From positions 146,304 to 210,303 of the forward strand of contig NZ_JAWLCI010000002.1 in NCBI RefSeq assembly GCF_041687215.1: a DNA stretch of 64,000 nucleotides, written 5' to 3'. Shown here piece by piece: positions 7,353 through 15,631 of the stretch. The stretch's first letter is position 1; every line of letters begins with the position of its first letter. The position numbers were made by a program, and so were the translations under genes. The notes under the pieces were generated by a model. It was not told the DNA's origin, did no database searches, and saw nothing but the letters and a program-made list of their open reading frames with translations. The stretch is from Mariniphaga sp041687215. GTDB lineage: Bacteria > Bacteroidota > Bacteroidia > Bacteroidales > Prolixibacteraceae.

Positions 7353-10292
7353 ATGAGAATCATTTTTTCAACAATACTTTCCATCCTCTTTCTTGTTTTT
7401 TCCATACAAACAAGTACCAGCCAGGATTTGTCCAATCAGTATGTAAGTCAATCTGCACGAAATATACCCATTGTTAAAAATGTCGATGTTGTAATTATAG
7501 GTGGTGCAACACATGCAGTTGCTGCTGCGGTTTCTTCAGCGCGAAATGGTGCCAAAGTATTTTTGGTTGCTCCCCGCCCATATTTAGGAGAAGATTTGTG
7601 TGCAACACTTCGTTTGGAAATAGAAGATGACAGAACCCTAAAAAGCCAAATTGAAAAACAAATTTTTGGAAATAAATTAAGAACAAATCCACTGGAAGTA
7701 AAGGCAACATTGAGTGAAGCTTTGGTTAATGCCAATGTCGATTTCGTTTTTGGTTCATACGTTACAGATATTTTATGGGATGAAAATAATCAACCGGCTG
7801 GTATTGTTATTGGGAACAGGGCAGGCAGGCAGGCAATTATTGCCAAAACCCTCATAGATGCCACCGACCGTGCCTGGGTCGGACGAATAGCTGGAGCTAA
7901 AGCACACCAATGGAACGGCAAGGAACTGGATTTTCAGCGAACGGTTGTAATGCCGGGGGAAGAAAAAGATAACCCGAAATATATTATACACAACTTGAAA
8001 ATTCAGATGGCTGATCTTCAATTTCCATCTTTTGCCAAAGCAGAACAAATCGCCAGAGAAAAAACCTATACACATGGTCAACTCAGGGCATCGGAATCAC
8101 TTTTCCATATTCCACCCGACCCCATTATTTGTAAAAAAAGTACTGATGACTGGAGTATCAATACGAATTCTGTATTAGAACATTTTCAGACAAAAGACTT
8201 TAATAATCTGTTCATTTTAAGTGGTTGTGCTGATATCCCGCGCACTGTTGCCGATTCGCTTTTAAAACCGGCAGCTATGACCGGAATTGCCGAAAAAATT
8301 GGCCGGGAAGCTGCCCAAATGGCGAAACAAAAAGAAATGCCCCAGAATATTTCATTCAAAAACACATCTCACAAAGAAAATTCAACTGGCGATATTAAAG
8401 AAATTTTACGCGGTTTAAGGCCAGTAGATATAGTGGACGAAACACTAGATTGTCCCGAAATGAATATACCTGTTCTGGCTGATTACGATGTGGTTGTAAT
8501 CGGTGGTGGAACAACCGGAGCCCCGGCAACCATTGCAGCAGGATGGTGGGGAATGAAAGTTCTGGTTGTTGAATATTTGGAAGGTTTAGGTGGAATCGGG
8601 ACTCTCGGTTTAATTGGAAAGCCCTGGCACGGACAAGAAATAGGTTTTGCAGCAGAAGTTCCTTTCCCCGAAGGAAACGCCGAACCCAAAATGGAATGGT
8701 ACCGTTCTGAAATAGAAAAAGTCGGCGGTGATATTTGGCTTGGAGTTTTGGGATGCGGTGCATACACCGAAAACGGTGTAGTAAAAGGTGCAGTGGTTTG
8801 CACTCCCGGCGGAAGAGGTGTTGTAACAGCCAAAGTGGTAATTGACGCCACCGGAAGTGCCGAAGTAGCGATCGCAGCCGGCGCTGATTATATGTACGGT
8901 GACATTGAAAATAACGATATCGCCTTGCAGGGTACCGGTTTTTCGTCGCGACCTCTAACCGGAAATTATTACAACAGCGATTATTTGCTTGTTGACGAGT
9001 CAGATATGACAGACGTTTGGCGTTCCCTTGTAAGCGTGCACATAACCAAAGCTTCAGAAAATATTTATGATGCCGTTCCCATTATTCAAAACCGGGAAAG
9101 AAAAAGAATAGTCGGCGATTATGTTATTAATTATCTCGACCAGGTTTCAGGAAGGACATTTCCTGATGCTATTGTAATCTCAAGCAGTTCTTATGATTCT
9201 CACGGATACCCCAGCTCACCATACTTTGCACTATTACCACACGACAGTATTTCGAAGAAACTAAATCAACCTGCCCCTGGAGGTGTTTGTTTTACGCCGT
9301 ACCGGAGTCTTCTGCCCAAAAAACTGGATGGCATTTTGGTTACCGGGCTCGGAATCAGCATGGAAAGAGATGCTTCTGCCTTGATTCGCATGCAGCTTGA
9401 TTTGGCCAACCAGGGATATGCTGCAGGTGTGGCAGCAATGCTGGCTGTTACCAACGAGGTTCATCCAAGAAACATAAATATTAAAGAGTTACAAAAAATT
9501 CTGGTGGAAAAAGGAAATGTAGCCGATTCTGTTTTACATCTCGAAGATTCCTTCCCTGTTTCTGATGAAAAAATCTACCAGGCCATTCAGTCATACGGAC
9601 AAGCCACAAATCCGGAAACCGCAGGAAAACCACTGGCAATAATTCTTTCGCATAAAGAAAAAGCATTACCCCTTCTGAAAACTGAATATGCAAAATCCAC
9701 AGGAAGAAGCAAACTTCTTTACGCGCAGGTATTGGGCATGTGCGGAGAAAAAGACGGAATCCCCACTCTTCTGGCTGAATTGGAAAACTTCTCCGGCTGG
9801 GATGAAAAAATTTTTCAGGGTTCGATGGCTGATTACGCTCACCTTCCAACTCCCATTGATGCGGTAATTCTGGCACTTGGTTACAGCGGAGATAATTTGG
9901 CCCTGCCAAAACTTCTTGAACTGACTGAAAAACTGGATTCGGGAGTTACCTTATCGCATCACAGATCGCTTGCTTTGGTACTGGAAAAAATTGCAGATCA
10001 ATCTGCGGCCGAACCGCTTGCCAAACTTTTACAAAAACCGGGCATGCAAGGTCATGCCATGCTTAATCTGAATGATGCCCTTACTGAACTGGATAATAAC
10101 GGCAAAGGCCCAAACCCGGTAAAAAACTCCTCTTACCCAAAAAGAACAAGAGCGTTGCGCGAAATTATTTTAGCCCGTGCTTTGTATAACTGCGGAGATT
10201 ACAACAAAATAGGGGAAAACATTATTAAATCTTATCAAAACGATATGCGGGGATTGTTTGTCCGGCATGCAAATCAAATATTAAAAGAATAA
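7353..10292 (+). CDS. Secreted tandem FAD-dependent oxidoreductase with C-terminal helical repeats, flavoprotein 2
   Basis: A 979-residue protein with a Sec-type signal peptide (MRIIFSTILSILFLVFSIQTSTSQ). It has two Rossmann-like halves. The first starts at about residue 48 (VDVVIIGGATHAVAAAV, then FLVAPRPYLGEDLC) and the second at about residue 378 (YDVVVIGGGTTGAPATI, then VVEYLEGLGGIGTLG). The second keeps the acidic residue that normally binds FAD ribose; the first has Ala there and an altered glycine pattern, so it may bind a different ligand or none. The last 230 or so residues look like HEAT-type helical pairs. It is a paralogue of the protein at 15632-18649. It lies 36 bases upstream of the CstA-family gene, suggesting one transcript. 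The reaction is unknown. Confidence 0.85.
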   Translation: MRIIFSTILSILFLVFSIQTSTSQDLSNQYVSQSARNIPIVKNVDVVIIGGATHAVAAAVSSARNGAKVFLVAPRPYLGEDLCATLRLEIEDDRTLKSQIEKQIFGNKLRTNPLEVKATLSEALVNANVDFVFGSYVTDILWDENNQPAGIVIGNRAGRQAIIAKTLIDATDRAWVGRIAGAKAHQWNGKELDFQRTVVMPGEEKDNPKYIIHNLKIQMADLQFPSFAKAEQIAREKTYTHGQLRASESLFHIPPDPIICKKSTDDWSINTNSVLEHFQTKDFNNLFILSGCADIPRTVADSLLKPAAMTGIAEKIGREAAQMAKQKEMPQNISFKNTSHKENSTGDIKEILRGLRPVDIVDETLDCPEMNIPVLADYDVVVIGGGTTGAPATIAAGWWGMKVLVVEYLEGLGGIGTLGLIGKPWHGQEIGFAAEVPFPEGNAEPKMEWYRSEIEKVGGDIWLGVLGCGAYTENGVVKGAVVCTPGGRGVVTAKVVIDATGSAEVAIAAGADYMYGDIENNDIALQGTGFSSRPLTGNYYNSDYLLVDESDMTDVWRSLVSVHITKASENIYDAVPIIQNRERKRIVGDYVINYLDQVSGRTFPDAIVISSSSYDSHGYPSSPYFALLPHDSISKKLNQPAPGGVCFTPYRSLLPKKLDGILVTGLGISMERDASALIRMQLDLANQGYAAGVAAMLAVTNEVHPRNINIKELQKILVEKGNVADSVLHLEDSFPVSDEKIYQAIQSYGQATNPETAGKPLAIILSHKEKALPLLKTEYAKSTGRSKLLYAQVLGMCGEKDGIPTLLAELENFSGWDEKIFQGSMADYAHLPTPIDAVILALGYSGDNLALPKLLELTEKLDSGVTLSHHRSLALVLEKIADQSAAEPLAKLLQKPGMQGHAMLNLNDALTELDNNGKGPNPVKNSSYPKRTRALREIILARALYNCGDYNKIGENIIKSYQNDMRGLFVRHANQILKE

Positions 10293-10328
10293 ATTTATAC
10301 CCATTATATTTAGCATTAAAATTGAATT

Positions 10329-11774
10329 ATGGTTACACTTCTTATTTCTATCATTATTTTATTAATAGGGTATTTTGTTTATTCCAAATACATTGAGCGG
10401 GTGTTTGGGGCCGATGGAAACAGGCCAACCCCGGCAATTACCATGACCGACGGCGTGGATTACATGCCTATGCCCTGGTGGCGCGTGTTTCTCATTCAGT
10501 TCCTGAATATTGCCGGATTAGGTCCAATTTTCGGGGCGGTTGCAGGCGCCATGTGGGGACCGGTGGCCTACCTTTGGATTATCCTGGGCTCGGTGTTTGC
10601 CGGTGCTGTTCACGACTATTTTTCCGGGATGCTTTCCATAAAACACAATGGCCTCAGCATTACCGAAATTGTGGGAATTTATCTGGGCCTCACAACCAAA
10701 CAAATTATGCGGGGTTTTACAGTTTTTTTAATGGTCATTGTAGGAGCCGTATTTATTTTAGGTCCGGCAAAAATTTTGGCTGGCCTAACACCCGATTATG
10801 CCACCATGACTTTCTGGGTGTGGGTGGTTTTTGGCTATTACATTCTTTCAACCCTGTTGCCCATTAACAAAGTGATTGGCCGTGTTTATCCTGTTTTCGG
10901 ATTTGCCCTGGTTTTTATGGCCGTGAGCTTAATTATCGCTTTGTTTGCTCAGGGGTACCACATTCCTGAACTTTCTTTAGACAATTTCAAAAATTTTCAC
11001 ACTCAATCCGATGATTTTCCCATTTTCCCCATGTTGTTTATTACCATTGCCTGCGGTGCCATTTCGGGGTTCCATGCCACACAGTCGCCACTGATGGCCC
11101 GTTGTATGAAAAACGAAAAACTGGGTCGCCGGATTTTTTACGGCGCCATGATTACCGAAGCGGTGGTTGCCATGATTTGGGCCACCATTAGCATGAGTTT
11201 TTTTGGCGGAATTCGCGAATTGAATGAAATTATGGTTGAACACCAGGGAAATGCAGCCTGGGTGGTAAACGAATCGGCCAACGTGCTGCTTGGAAAATTC
11301 GGGGCATTCCTGGCCATTCTTGGTGTGGTGGCAGCGCCAATCACCTCGGGCGACACTGCTTTCCGAAGTGCCCGGCTGATTGTGGCTGACTTCCTCAACC
11401 TGAAACAGGGCCCCATGAAAAACCGGCTGTACATCAGCATTCCGTTATTTGCCGTCGGGTTCTTCCTTACGCAAATCAACTTTGATGTTATCTGGCGGTA
11501 TTTTGCCTGGTCGAACCAAACCCTGGCAACGGTTGTGCTTTGGACTATCACGGTTTACCTGGTGAAATACAAAAAGAATTACTGGATTACCTTCATTCCT
11601 GCCCTGTTCATGACGGCAGTCGTTTCTACTTATCTTTTCCTCGCTCCTGAGGGATTTCATCTTTCGAAAGAGATTTCCTATTCAGTGGGGATTGGAATTA
11701 CAGTTCTCTCATTAATTCTTTTCATCATCTGGTTCAGAAATGAAAGGAATTTAAAATCAATTCATAACACTTAA
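10329..11774 (+). CDS. cstA: CstA-family carbon starvation / organic-acid transporter (short form)
   Basis: Polytopic inner-membrane protein with many hydrophobic segments and the CstA signature region FLIQFLNIAGLGPIFGAVAG, VYSKYIERVFG at the N-terminus and AGAVHDYFSGMLS. Characterised CstA members take up peptides and pyruvate during starvation; E. coli CstA is about 700 residues, while this is a 481-residue short form. The later segment VVAAPITSGDTAFRSARL is also CstA-like. It sits between flavoproteins 2 and 3 with gaps of 36 and 10 bases, so it is almost certainly in the same operon. By inference it may import the small oxidised product released by the exported flavoproteins. No dedicated regulator is seen. 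Confidence 0.9.
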   Translation: MVTLLISIIILLIGYFVYSKYIERVFGADGNRPTPAITMTDGVDYMPMPWWRVFLIQFLNIAGLGPIFGAVAGAMWGPVAYLWIILGSVFAGAVHDYFSGMLSIKHNGLSITEIVGIYLGLTTKQIMRGFTVFLMVIVGAVFILGPAKILAGLTPDYATMTFWVWVVFGYYILSTLLPINKVIGRVYPVFGFALVFMAVSLIIALFAQGYHIPELSLDNFKNFHTQSDDFPIFPMLFITIACGAISGFHATQSPLMARCMKNEKLGRRIFYGAMITEAVVAMIWATISMSFFGGIRELNEIMVEHQGNAAWVVNESANVLLGKFGAFLAILGVVAAPITSGDTAFRSARLIVADFLNLKQGPMKNRLYISIPLFAVGFFLTQINFDVIWRYFAWSNQTLATVVLWTITVYLVKYKKNYWITFIPALFMTAVVSTYLFLAPEGFHLSKEISYSVGIGITVLSLILFIIWFRNERNLKSIHNT

Positions 11775-11784
11775 TTAAAATGCT

Positions 11785-13506
11785 ATGCTTTCAATAAAAA
11801 ATTTTCTGGGTATCATTTTAACCCTCATCTTTTTTTCAACCATTCAATTTGATGCCAAAAGTCAAACCCTAGAATACGATATTGTGATTTACGGCGGAAC
11901 TTCAGCCGGAATTGCATCAGCTATTCAAAGTTCGCGAATGGGAAAATCGGTGCTTGTCGTTGAGCCTTCGTCACGTATAGGCGGATTAACCACCGGAGGA
12001 CTTGGGCAAACCGATATTGGCAACAAACAGGCCATTGGCGGAATTTCACGCGAATTTTATCAGAATATTAAAAAGTACTACGACAATCCGGCCAATTGGA
12101 AATGGCAAACGAGTTCTGATTATCGCGATGGCGGTCAAACCCGGACTGCCGAAGGAGAAGATGCCATGTGGACTTTTGAGCCTTCGACTGCGTTAAAAGT
12201 TTATGAAGAAATGATGGCTCCCGAAAAAATTGATGTGGTTTATAAACAACAAATAAACCGGGAAAACGGCGTTAAAAAGCAGGGGCAAAAAATTGTTGAA
12301 ATTGAAATGGAAAGCGGTGAAAAATACCGCGGAAAAATGTTCATTGATGCCACTTACGAAGGCGATTTGATGGCAACTGCCGGTGTAACTTATACGTATG
12401 GGCGGGAATCAAACAAAGAATATGGCGAAACGCTGAACGGCGTTCAGGCCAATGATATCGGGATGACCTTGAAAAGAACCATCTCCCTCAATTCTCATCA
12501 CCACAATTTTATTGATGGCGTTGATCCTTACGTTGTAAAAGGAGATCCTTCCAGCGGATTGCTCCCGTTTATTGTAGAAGGAGGTCCCGGAATTGACGGG
12601 CATGGCGACAAAGGAATTCAGGCTTATTGTTTCAGAATGACCCTGACCGACCACCCAGAAAACCGCATTCCATTTAAAAAACCCGACGGGTACAACGAGC
12701 TGGAATACGAACTGCTGTTCCGGAATTATGAAGCTGCTGATGGCCCGATTGAGGAGATGTATTCTTATGGCGATCCACTTGTGCCATGGATCAATTCAAA
12801 AATGCCTAACCGAAAAACCGACACCAACAACCAGAAAGGTTTCTCCACTGATTTTATTGGGCAAAACTGGGATTATCCCGAAGCCAGCTATAAAGAACGT
12901 GAAAATATTATTGAACGACATCGCAGGTATCAGCAGGGATTGATGTGGACACTGGCTTACCATCCGCGCATTCCGGAAAAAGTCAGAAATGTGGTTTCCA
13001 AATGGGGAACCTGTAAAGATGAATATGAACGGGAAGACGGCTGGCAGCAGCAGTTGTATATCCGCGAGGCCCGACGAATGATAAGCGATTATGTAATGAC
13101 TCAACACAATTGCGAAGGATTGGAGGTGGCCGAAGATCCAATCAGTCTGGCAGCTTACGGAATGGATTCACACCAGGTGCAACGCTATGTTGATGCCAAC
13201 GGCTATGTTCAAAACGAAGGCAATGTGGAAGCACACGGATTTTCTCCCTACCCCATCAGTTACCGTTCCATCATCCCAAAAAAGGGAGAATGCAACAACC
13301 TTTTGGTACCGGTTTGCGTGAGTTCAACACACATTGCATTCGGCTCCATCCGCATGGAACCGGTGTTTATGATTTTGGGGCAGTCGGCAGCCACCGCTGC
13401 AGCTTTGGCCATAGAAAACGGAGCGGATGTACATTCACTGGATTACAATATCCTGAAAACCCGTTTACTGAAAGACAAGCAAATTCTTGCACATGAACCG
13501 AAATAA
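11785..13506 (+). CDS. Secreted FAD-dependent oxidoreductase, flavoprotein 3
   Basis: A 573-residue PF12831-type flavoprotein with a Sec signal peptide (hydrophobic segment about residues 6-22, ending DAKSQ). The FAD motif is at about residues 31-60 (YDIVIYGGTSAGIASAI, then VLVVEPSSRIGGLTTGGLG), with the FAD-binding Glu present. Further family blocks: ENRIPFKKPDGY, YIREARRMISDYVMTQ, and near the end SIRMEPVFMILGQSAATAAA. It is a close paralogue of the lipoprotein at 13763-15460. A triple His (NSHHHNF) occurs where the paralogue has five His. It starts 10 bases after the CstA gene. An overlapping ATG at 11780 is out of frame and was not used. Confidence 0.87.
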   Translation: MLSIKNFLGIILTLIFFSTIQFDAKSQTLEYDIVIYGGTSAGIASAIQSSRMGKSVLVVEPSSRIGGLTTGGLGQTDIGNKQAIGGISREFYQNIKKYYDNPANWKWQTSSDYRDGGQTRTAEGEDAMWTFEPSTALKVYEEMMAPEKIDVVYKQQINRENGVKKQGQKIVEIEMESGEKYRGKMFIDATYEGDLMATAGVTYTYGRESNKEYGETLNGVQANDIGMTLKRTISLNSHHHNFIDGVDPYVVKGDPSSGLLPFIVEGGPGIDGHGDKGIQAYCFRMTLTDHPENRIPFKKPDGYNELEYELLFRNYEAADGPIEEMYSYGDPLVPWINSKMPNRKTDTNNQKGFSTDFIGQNWDYPEASYKERENIIERHRRYQQGLMWTLAYHPRIPEKVRNVVSKWGTCKDEYEREDGWQQQLYIREARRMISDYVMTQHNCEGLEVAEDPISLAAYGMDSHQVQRYVDANGYVQNEGNVEAHGFSPYPISYRSIIPKKGECNNLLVPVCVSSTHIAFGSIRMEPVFMILGQSAATAAALAIENGADVHSLDYNILKTRLLKDKQILAHEPK

Positions 13507-13589
13507 AAACGATTTCAGAAATCCTTTCAGAAATGATTAAAAATTATAAAATGAGGTTAAAACCTCAAAAACAATTGCAATCCAAAAAT

Positions 13590-13660
13590 CCGTTCACTGA
13601 AGTGAACGGCAATACAATTAGCTCTCTTGTACTTGCATTGCCGTCAGTTTTAACTGACGG
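13590..13660. repeat. REP/BIME-like paired palindromic element
   Basis: Two hairpins, 13590-13609 (arms CCGTTCACT / AGTGAACGG) and 13641-13660 (arms CCGTCAGTT / AACTGACGG), are held together by complementary inner flanks (CGGCAATACAA against TTGCATTGCCG, one mismatch). The whole 71-base unit is therefore a nested inverted repeat, as in BIMEs of two facing REPs. It sits in the 256-base gap between flavoproteins 3 and 4. A 69-codon frame across it reads through the hairpins and I do not accept it as a gene. Confidence 0.75.
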
Positions 13661-13762
13661 ATTAATTAAACAACTGAATGAATTGGCTTTAGCCGCATTT
13701 TTAAACCTATATGAAAAACGTATATTTCAAAAATTTCCTTAACAATTACTAATTCATTCAAA

Positions 13763-15460
13763 ATGAAAACAAAACTTTTTACCCGATTCGTAACCACCGG
13801 AATTTTAAGCATCTTGCTGCTTGCAGTTGCATTTACCGGATGTCAAAAACCTCAACCCAATGTGTATGAAGCCGATGTCATTATTTACGGAGGAACTTCC
13901 GCCGCTGTGATTGCTGCCGTTGAGGTGGCACAGTCAGGGAAATCGGTGATTATGGTTTCGCCCGACATCCACCTCGGCGGTCTCACTGCCGGCGGGCTCG
14001 GCTGGACCGACACCGGCAAAAAGGAAACCATTGGCGGACTGGCCCGGAATTTTTATCACCGGGTTTACAACCATTACCAGCAGGACGAAGCCTGGAAATG
14101 GATGAAAAAAGAAGAATACGGAAATACCGGACAGGGAACACCTGCGATTGACGGCGACATGCGCACCATGTGGATTTTTGAACCGCACATTGCCGAACAG
14201 GTTTTCGAGGAACTGATTCAGGAGAACAACATTGAATTGTATCGAGACGAATGGCTCGACCGGGAAAACGGCGTGGAAAAAACCAACGGAAAAATTACGT
14301 CCATCACTACGCTTTCGGGCAAAACATTTAGGGGGAAGATGTTTATGGATGCCACCTACGAAGGCGATTTGCTGGCTACTGCCGGGGTGGGTTACCACGT
14401 GGGCCGGGAAGGAAACGATGTATATGGCGAAGAATGGAACGGTGTGCAAACTGGTGTTTATCATCACCATCACCATTTTAAGGCAGTTGATGAACCTATT
14501 GATCCTTACTGGACTCCCGGTGATCCTTCCAGCGGATTGTTACCACGCATCAGTCCCGATCATCCCGGAGAAAAAGGACAGGGCGACCACCGCGTGCAGG
14601 CCTATTGCTTCCGTACTTGTATGACCAACCATCCCGAAAACCGTATTCCTTTTCCGAAACCAGAGGGTTATGATTCTACACAATATGAATTGCTGGTGCG
14701 TATTTTCGATGCAGGCTGGCGCAGGTGGTTCGGGAAGTTTGACGCCATTCCCAACCGCAAAACCGACACCAACAACCATGGCCCGTTCAGCAGCGACAAC
14801 ATCGGTATGAATTACGATTACCCCGAAGCCAGTTACGAACGCCGAAAAGAAATTATAAAAGAACACGAAACCTACCAGAAAGGCCTGCTTTGGTTTGTGG
14901 CCAACGACCCACGCGTGCCGGAAGAAATTCAGACCGAAATGCAAACATGGGGACTGGCAAAAGACGAGTTCACCGACAACGGGAACTGGCCGCATCAAAT
15001 GTATATTCGCGAAGCCCGTCGCATGATTGGCCATTTTGTAATGACCGAAAATGAACTTTTGAAACGCAGGCCCACGCCCGAATCGGTTGGAATGGGTTCC
15101 TACACCATCGACTCACACAACGTGCAGCGCTATGTGGATGAAAACGGCCACGTGCACAACGAAGGCGATATTGGCGTTCCGCTTCCCGGTCCTTACGAAA
15201 TTGCTTACGGTGCTCTGATTCCCAAAAAGGAAGAGTGCCAAAACCTGGTGGTTCCAGTCTGTGCATCGGCCAGCCACATCGCATTTGGCTCCATTCGTAT
15301 GGAACCCGTGTTTATGATTCTGGGACAATCGGCAGCCGTTGCCGCATGTATGGCCATCGACGAAAACATCGCGGTGCAGGATGTGGAATATGAAAAACTG
15401 AAAAGTGTTCTCATTGAGAAGGGACAAGTATTGACTTTGGAGGATAAAATTAAACGCTAA
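13763..15460 (+). CDS. Lipoprotein FAD-dependent oxidoreductase, flavoprotein 4
   Basis: A 565-residue PF12831-type protein with a lipoprotein signal (lipobox AFTGC, Cys27), so membrane-anchored. The nucleotide-binding region is at about residues 37-66 (VIIYGGTSAAVIAAV, then VIMVSPDIHLGGLTAGGLG). The acidic residue that normally contacts FAD ribose is Ser here (MVSP instead of VVEP in flavoprotein 3). The other blocks are kept: ENRIPFPKPEGY, YIREARRMIGHFVMTE, SIRMEPVFMILGQSAAVAA. A natural run of five His lies at residues 234-238, where the paralogue has three. It is flanked on both sides by REP-like elements, consistent with local duplication. Substrate unknown. Confidence 0.86.
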   Translation: MKTKLFTRFVTTGILSILLLAVAFTGCQKPQPNVYEADVIIYGGTSAAVIAAVEVAQSGKSVIMVSPDIHLGGLTAGGLGWTDTGKKETIGGLARNFYHRVYNHYQQDEAWKWMKKEEYGNTGQGTPAIDGDMRTMWIFEPHIAEQVFEELIQENNIELYRDEWLDRENGVEKTNGKITSITTLSGKTFRGKMFMDATYEGDLLATAGVGYHVGREGNDVYGEEWNGVQTGVYHHHHHFKAVDEPIDPYWTPGDPSSGLLPRISPDHPGEKGQGDHRVQAYCFRTCMTNHPENRIPFPKPEGYDSTQYELLVRIFDAGWRRWFGKFDAIPNRKTDTNNHGPFSSDNIGMNYDYPEASYERRKEIIKEHETYQKGLLWFVANDPRVPEEIQTEMQTWGLAKDEFTDNGNWPHQMYIREARRMIGHFVMTENELLKRRPTPESVGMGSYTIDSHNVQRYVDENGHVHNEGDIGVPLPGPYEIAYGALIPKKEECQNLVVPVCASASHIAFGSIRMEPVFMILGQSAAVAACMAIDENIAVQDVEYEKLKSVLIEKGQVLTLEDKIKR

Positions 15461-15487
15461 AGCCAATAAAAAATCAAAGTGGCAAAC

Positions 15488-15575
15488 CACCGGGCTAAAG
15501 CTCCGGTGTAAAAAAAAAATTATTTTGAACCGCGTCTCAGGTTCTGGCATTTTACACCGCGGCTTTAGCCCGGTG
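15488..15575. repeat. REP-like inverted repeat of the GGCTAAAGCC type
   Basis: A 26-base arm at 15489-15514 (CACCGGGCTAAAGCTCCGGT and onward) faces its near-perfect inverted copy at 15550-15575, which ends GCTTTAGCCCGGTG. Each arm also folds on itself around GGCT-AAAGC. About 35 bases, including a poly-A run, lie between them. It fills most of the 171-base gap before flavoprotein 5. The core sequence differs from the element at 13590, so two repeat families are present. Confidence 0.75.
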
Positions 15576-15631
15576 ACTACCAAAATTAGAGATAAAAACA
15601 GCTTCAGCCATTAACAGATAAAATACAAATC

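Noticed and set aside
13533..13742. 69-codon frame between flavoproteins 3 and 4
   Set aside because: It runs straight through a nested palindromic repeat, has no ribosome site or family features, and its composition follows the hairpins.
14970..15583. Long antisense frames inside flavoprotein 4
   Set aside because: They are mirror frames of a well-supported coding gene, with typical His/Cys-rich antisense composition.
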